Source: Ectobius pallidus (Eukaryota > Arthropoda > Insecta > Blattodea > Ectobiidae). Taken from it: a DNA stretch of 64,000 nt. Where the stretch lies: positions 176,636,825-176,700,824 of the forward strand of contig CAXKWD010000006.1 in the NCBI GenBank assembly GCA_964059195.1, written 5' to 3'. Made by a program: the position numbers and the translations under genes. Shown here piece by piece: positions 59,350 through 64,000 of the stretch. Each line of letters begins with the position of its first letter. Position 1 is the first letter of the stretch. The notes under the pieces were generated by a model. The model was not told the origin of the DNA. It saw only the letters and a list, made by a program, of their open reading frames with translations, and made no database searches.

Positions 59350-59795
59350 TACTTACCTACATACTTACTCAATGGCAATAGACAATTCCTCAGCAAGCCA
59401 AAGGAATATTATCTATTTCATGGAATCCGAAGGTTCATTGCCATGCTTACCTGAGCCCGCCATTCAACTTTATTCTGTGCTAACTCCATCCAACCATCCT
59501 TCGCAAATCCTACTTCCCTTAAATCTATCATAATACTGTCCTCCCATCTACGTCCAGGTCTTCCAAGTGGTCTTTTACCTTGAGGTATCCCAGTCAATAC
59601 TTTTGATATATGTCTTTCCTCCCTTATTTAATCCTCCGAGATTTAATTACCCTTACTATATCCGGTGAAGAGTACAGGTTATGAAGCTCGTCGTTATGCA
59701 GTTTTCTCCAGTCCCCATTTTCATCTCTCTTAGCTCCAAATATTTTCCTAAGCACCCTGTTTTCGAAACACATACTTTTTGAAGTTAATCTTATA
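59350..59795 (-). mobile_element. LINE 3' end fragment (copy 3)
   Basis: Homologous to 4690-5090 (TCCGAAGGTTCATTGCC, CTTCCAAGTGGTCTTTT). It lies 220 nt upstream of the Nimrod-like start codon. Confidence 0.75.
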
Positions 59796-60408
59796 CCAAA
59801 TTGTACCTTAATTTGTATATTTTCTCAAATCAAAATGGACATAGCTGATTACTCTTGACAACATGGTATTAAAGAGTATTAAAATCATGCTAAGAAAGAA
59901 AAAAAAAGTAACTACAACACAATAAGTAAGTAAATCGACAGATTTGCCACATGAAACAACTTCAAACGCATTTAATTCCTTACTATTCAGTGAATTTGAG
60001 GTTTTAAACTTATATTTGACCACGCAATCACAATAATTTTATAACATCTCTCTTTGATGAAAAAATTCCCATATTTTATGAAATGGCTGAATAGCATTTT
60101 TCTTAATTCAGGAGATTTGAAAACGTGTATGGGCTGAGAGGTGGAATGGTGGGGAATCCCAGTGCCCCAGGCGGGGCTCGAGTCAAGGCCAAACAGTGCA
60201 CGTTCCCATCATAGATATCATCTCCTCACACCCCCCACAACTCTGGGTACAGCGGGGTTAATTGTAACTATCATAAATTAAATTCAATAGATGCACTTCA
60301 TTTGTAATGTAATGCAATACCGGGTGTTTCAGGTGCACACAGAGCAGTCAATTGGGTAGCATACTGATCTTTGTAACACGTCCTCAATGTTGAAGAAAGT
60401 TTACTACA
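59796..60408. other. Upstream region, nothing recognised
   Basis: No ORF or repeat structure except a GC-rich tract near 60150-60200. Any distal promoter of the Nimrod-like gene could be here or in the TEs around it. Confidence 0.35.
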
Positions 60409-60416
60409 ATAATAAG

Positions 60417-60967
60417 CAGGGCCCGGATTCTGACGACCTAAAATTGTTTCAAAATGATCTATAAAATGACCCTTAATTTAAAAAAAAAATACTTATTAAT
60501 TCTAAAGAATGACCTAAAAACTGATATTTTATAAAAAAAAATATATTACTGTACACAAAGTTATAAACTAATTTGTACATAATTGTAAAAACTGTAAATG
60601 CAGAAAGAATGTTGTAGGTCTAGAAACTTTGTTCTTTGTTCTTGATTGGAGCATATGAGGAGAAAAATAAGAAAGTAGTTTTTAATTACAAAAATTTTAT
60701 ATTATACTAACCTAGTAATTTATTTAAATATCACCCTATGTGAAAAAAAGACGACAAAAGTTAATATACTCAATGTAAATGCATGAAAATGACTAAATAA
60801 TGACGTAAAATTGAAATAATTGCCCTAAAAATATAAAATTGCATAAAACAATAAAAAAAGACCTAATAGAAATGCATTTCTATCATCTAGAGGCCATGAT
60901 TTATCTACAAGTTGGCAATGTCTATGCAGCATCAATTAAATGACATGTCATTAGAATCCTGGCCCTG
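60417..60967. mobile_element. hAT-like MITE, CAGGGCCCGGATTCT family, copy 2
   Basis: 551 bp, ends CAGGGCCCGGATTCTGACGA and TTAGAATCCTGGCCCTG, with an exact 8-bp duplication ATAATAAG (60409-60416, 60968-60975). Interior is AT-rich with ATGACCTAAAA blocks. Confidence 0.92.
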
Positions 60968-61194
60968 ATAATAAGTTATGACTTACACAGTCATTCGTCG
61001 GCATCATCAGCTGTTCTTTGGGCAAGACTTTTCCTAAACAATCAGTTCTATTAGTTTGTTTTAGAGCTTTCAAAAATGTTATTCTCTTCAAATTCTTGGT
61101 CAACTTACCAATTGATTCATCTTACTAAATTCAGAGAAGATGAGCAAAAACTCAGGCTCCTATGAATTGAAATGAAAGGATGTGGAAATAGCTA

Positions 61195-61325
61195 TTTATT
61201 TATGCAAAATAACGCTTTAGCGAATGAATCTGGCACAGCGGCCGAGGCGTAAGCCGAGGCTGAAATACCGAATGAGTCCGCTAAAGTTTTTGCATACGTG
61301 GTGCATACAATATTTTTTAGTAAAA
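61195..61325. repeat. Structured palindromic sequence
   Basis: TATGCAAAATAACGCTTTAGCG pairs with CGCTAAAGTTTTTGCATA, enclosing GCCGAGGCGTAAGCCGAGGC. The layout recalls the hairpin heads at 51716 and 62980 but the sequence differs. Confidence 0.6.
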
Positions 61326-61946
61326 ATTCTGTAATTTTACTGATAATGAGCTCAGCTTTTCACTCATTTTCGATGATTCTGCGTAAAGAAAGCAAAGATA
61401 ATGGCGATTGTATCAGTAGTGCATGTTTACAAACTTCGCTTGCAGTGGATTGTTTCTATTCCTTAAAAAAAGTTTAAAGACATCATTTAGGTAGTAATGT
61501 TGATTAATTAAACTAAATATATTTACATCAATTGAAATTACGCTTCATTTTTATCATATTTTTTGCAAGAAAACTTATTATTCCTTGTTAAAAGAAGCAA
61601 TCGTACAAGAGGCTCATCTGAACTAGCTTGTGGTCTAGGGGACTTAGCAATGGCTTCGTAATGCGAAGTTTGTGTGTTCGCGTCCACCGTAGTCATAAAA
61701 ATTATAAGAAGTTATTATTATGGAATTTATTTCTTAAATTCAAGATTTCTTAATGACAAGGTTTAATATGCTTATTAATACATGATGAAAAGTAATGCCC
61801 TTAATGTGTAAAATTGAACTTACACTAGGAGACACTCTAGAGACACCTAGGAGCCACAAATACTTTCACTAGGGTTACCATGGCAACTTTACCGTACTTT
61901 CCATCGTGTTAGCTGTCCGAGAAACAGCCACTAAGCAGAGCATGTA

Positions 61947-62574
61947 CAGTCGGTCAAATAAAAAACGTCGGGCGGTATTTGATTAAGTATCACGAACGAG
62001 CATATGCGCATATACAGGAAGACTTGAGGTTAGGTTCACACACGCCTCTTGTCTATCCATGTATTTTCTTGATTATTTAGTCAGTTTTGTTCCAAAACGA
62101 ACATGTATAGAAAGCTGTGGCTATATGTCTCACATCCGCCATATTCTTGGTTGCAAATTCTTATAATATTAATAATTAATAAATTCGCAAGGAATATGAT
62201 TATTCAAGGAGCATTTTTTAAAGATTTTATTTTATAATACCGGTACTTGCAGTGCAACTTCTGCCACCAATCTAGCATCGAAATACATAGCCGGCCAGAT
62301 CCACGATTCCTATGAAAACTTCCGGTCGCATTATAGTGAAGTACCCACCTCTTTAAGAAATATGGAACCTTCTCGCTGCTTCAGAGGCCGAAAAATGCAG
62401 GTCAATTACAGCCATTTTTCCCTCGTTGTTCATATTTTCCCTCCTGTCGCATGGCCTCATATGTTCTGAGAATGACCTGTATTTTATGTCTTTTATAGGA
62501 AACCTGTCAACAAATGCGATAAAACTTTAATTTTAACTGCATACGAGTCCCGACGTTTTTTATTTGACCGACTG
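61947..62574 (-). mobile_element. Tc1/mariner-like element, CAGTCGGTCAAATAAAAAAC ends, copy B
   Basis: Same ends and flanking TA as 56109-56890, in the reverse orientation and about 150 bp shorter. ATTCGCAAGGAAT, GCATCGAAATACATAGCCGG and AGCGAGAAGGTTCC-type blocks are shared. Confidence 0.88.
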
Positions 62575-62611
62575 TACTAAAAAAAGTGTTTTTCCCCCTT
62601 CCTTTGACTTT

Positions 62612-63090
62612 CAAAACATTTTTGCACGACGTAACTAATTAGTGGTACTTACGAATATTGTTGCCGTGGATCGTAACATGCTTTGAAAACAAAAGAAGTC
62701 TCAGTGCTGTAAAAATGACAAAAAGCACACGTGCCATAAGTAAATCCATCATAATACAAGCCTTTATCGAAGACCGAAACCAAGGCCCCTCCGTTTGTGG
62801 CGACTTTAACAGGACAAATATTCCGTCCCCATAACAACCAACACATGGGAATCACTTTCTGAAATATAACATCCATCTTCAATAGTGTATAAACATAATA
62901 TTTTCAGCTAATATCTCAATTATTATAATTAAATTGATATGAATAATAATCGTGCAAAAAATAGCATGCAATACTCGTTCCGTAAGCGCATAACGGATCT
63001 CGGCGCGAGCGCCTCGTTTTTTCAAACTCTTTCCTCTATCCGTAAGCAGCGCTTACGGAACTAGTATCGCAATATACTATTTTGATACTG
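62612..63090 (-). repeat. Hairpin-headed repeat, copy 3 (inverted)
   Basis: Reverse complement of 51716-52160. The head (63000-63075) is the best preserved: CCGTAAGCAGCGCTTACGG, AACGAGGCGCTCGCGCCGAG and GCGCTTACGGAACGAG-type segments. Confidence 0.8.
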
Positions 63091-63140
63091 TAAACCGGAA
63101 ATTGGCATTTCACATCATATGTATTTTTCGTTCATTACAC

Positions 63141-63204
<64 letters not shown>
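63141..63204. repeat. (AAT)n microsatellite
   Basis: About 21 units, pure. Confidence 0.95.
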
Positions 63205-63790
63205 GAAGAATATCGCATAATGTGCATTGCATGATGGGTAGGACGCCTGAAGCGTTACTTTGAAGGTGAAACAGTGAAGGTATAGGAAGGTCATGATCGT
63301 GGAATATTTGGATTATATTCATGAAATAAGGCATTTCTGATATTCGCAGAGATAAAGTCCACGTTTATAATTTCGTCGATTTGTTCGCGGAATCAATTGA
63401 TTGTTGTGCCACAGGATAGATGGGTATATCATCAAACTTGAAAGAATTCAGTTTATTTAACATTTTAAAGGAAAAACAGTGTATGTCACAGTTTGTTTTG
63501 TAGAAGTCGGTTTGCCACTTCCAGAAGAGTGTACAACCTTCGTTATGGGGTGACCGAAATGAAATTTTTCACACTTAATTAGTATGTGGAAAAAATCTTT
63601 TAATATCTGGATTTGTTTTAGAATATTGATCAATTAAATTTATATTTTTTGGAATATGTCTTCTATTGACAGATATTAAAATATGATTATTTGATGCCTG
63701 CTCTACAATTTTTTTTTAAATTTTGTTTATACTTTTTGTTTTTTAAAAAATATTTCATTCACACAAACGAAAAATTAAATTTACCCATGA
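63205..63790. other. Upstream region, nothing recognised
   Basis: No coding frame, terminal repeat or RNA gene visible. Confidence 0.35.
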
Positions 63791-63794
63791 TTAT

Positions 63795-64000
63795 ATTTAC
63801 TTACTGAATGGCAATAGACTATTCCTCAGCAAGCTAAAGGAATATTATCTATTTTATGGAACCCGAAGGTTCATTGCCGCGCTTACCTGAGCCCGCCATT
63901 TAACCCTATTCTGCGCTAACTCTATCCAATCATCCCTACTTCCTTTAAACCTATTCTAATATTGTCCTCCCACCTACGTCTAGGTCTTCCAAGTGGTCTC
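63795..64000 (-). mobile_element. LINE 3' end fragment (copy 4), cut by window edge
   Basis: Same 3' terminal sequence as 4684 and 59350 (GGCAATAGACTATTCCTCAG, AACCCGAAGGTTCATTGCC). It continues beyond 64000. Confidence 0.75.

Overview
The window looks like part of a large, AT-rich, repeat-swollen arthropod genome, most likely an insect. The one host gene that can be followed has small exons, consensus GT-AG junctions and introns up to 17 kb. Almost everything else is transposable-element (TE) debris: LINE (long interspersed, non-LTR) ends, hAT, mariner, Harbinger and Helitron-like elements, tRNA-derived SINEs (short interspersed elements) and a solo LTR. A blattodean (cockroach or termite) is my best guess from this style of repeats, but the window does not prove it.

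The central object is one minus-strand gene, 59130 down to 8512. I assembled it as 12 coding exons whose phases all agree, giving 767 residues. It has a signal peptide, a CCPGY box and about 18 NIM-type EGF repeats (Cys-x-Pro-x-Cys...Asn-Gly-x-Cys...Cys-x-Cys-x-x-Gly-Tyr). There is no transmembrane segment. This is the architecture of a secreted Nimrod-family protein, NimB-like. In Drosophila the family is linked to haemocytes, phagocytosis and haemocyte adhesion. Downstream on the same strand, 4205-4056 encodes a second signal-peptide exon ending in a good splice donor. It is probably exon 1 of the next gene, possibly a tandem paralogue.

Layout: 1-4055 is probable intron 1 of that downstream gene, with a 1.5 kb TIR (terminal inverted repeat) element. 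4056-4400 is its first exon and promoter region. 4.4-8.5 kb is intergenic and full of Helitron-like and LINE remnants. 8.5-18.2 kb holds Nimrod exons 12 to 7. 18.2-35.4 kb is intron 6, with a same-orientation repeat family, SINEs, a mariner, hAT elements and a solo LTR. 35.4 kb is exon 6. 35.5-49.9 kb is intron 5, with a coding DNA transposon nested in a hAT element and a triple Harbinger-like array. 49.9-51.2 kb is exons 5 and 4, separated by an intron made almost wholly of tandem copies of the start of exon 5. 53.3-59.1 kb is exons 3 to 1. 59.1-64 kb is upstream sequence rich in TEs.

The most unusual items are intron 4 (13 tandem copies of the acceptor and first half of exon 5, each keeping an AG acceptor), the nested transposon at 38184-40489 coding for an uncharacterised two-CxxC protein, the Harbinger-like array with its own unoccupied paralogous site, and a repeat family that keeps a 45-codon ORF. 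All calls come from reading the sequence. No database search was run, and coordinates of old repeats are approximate.
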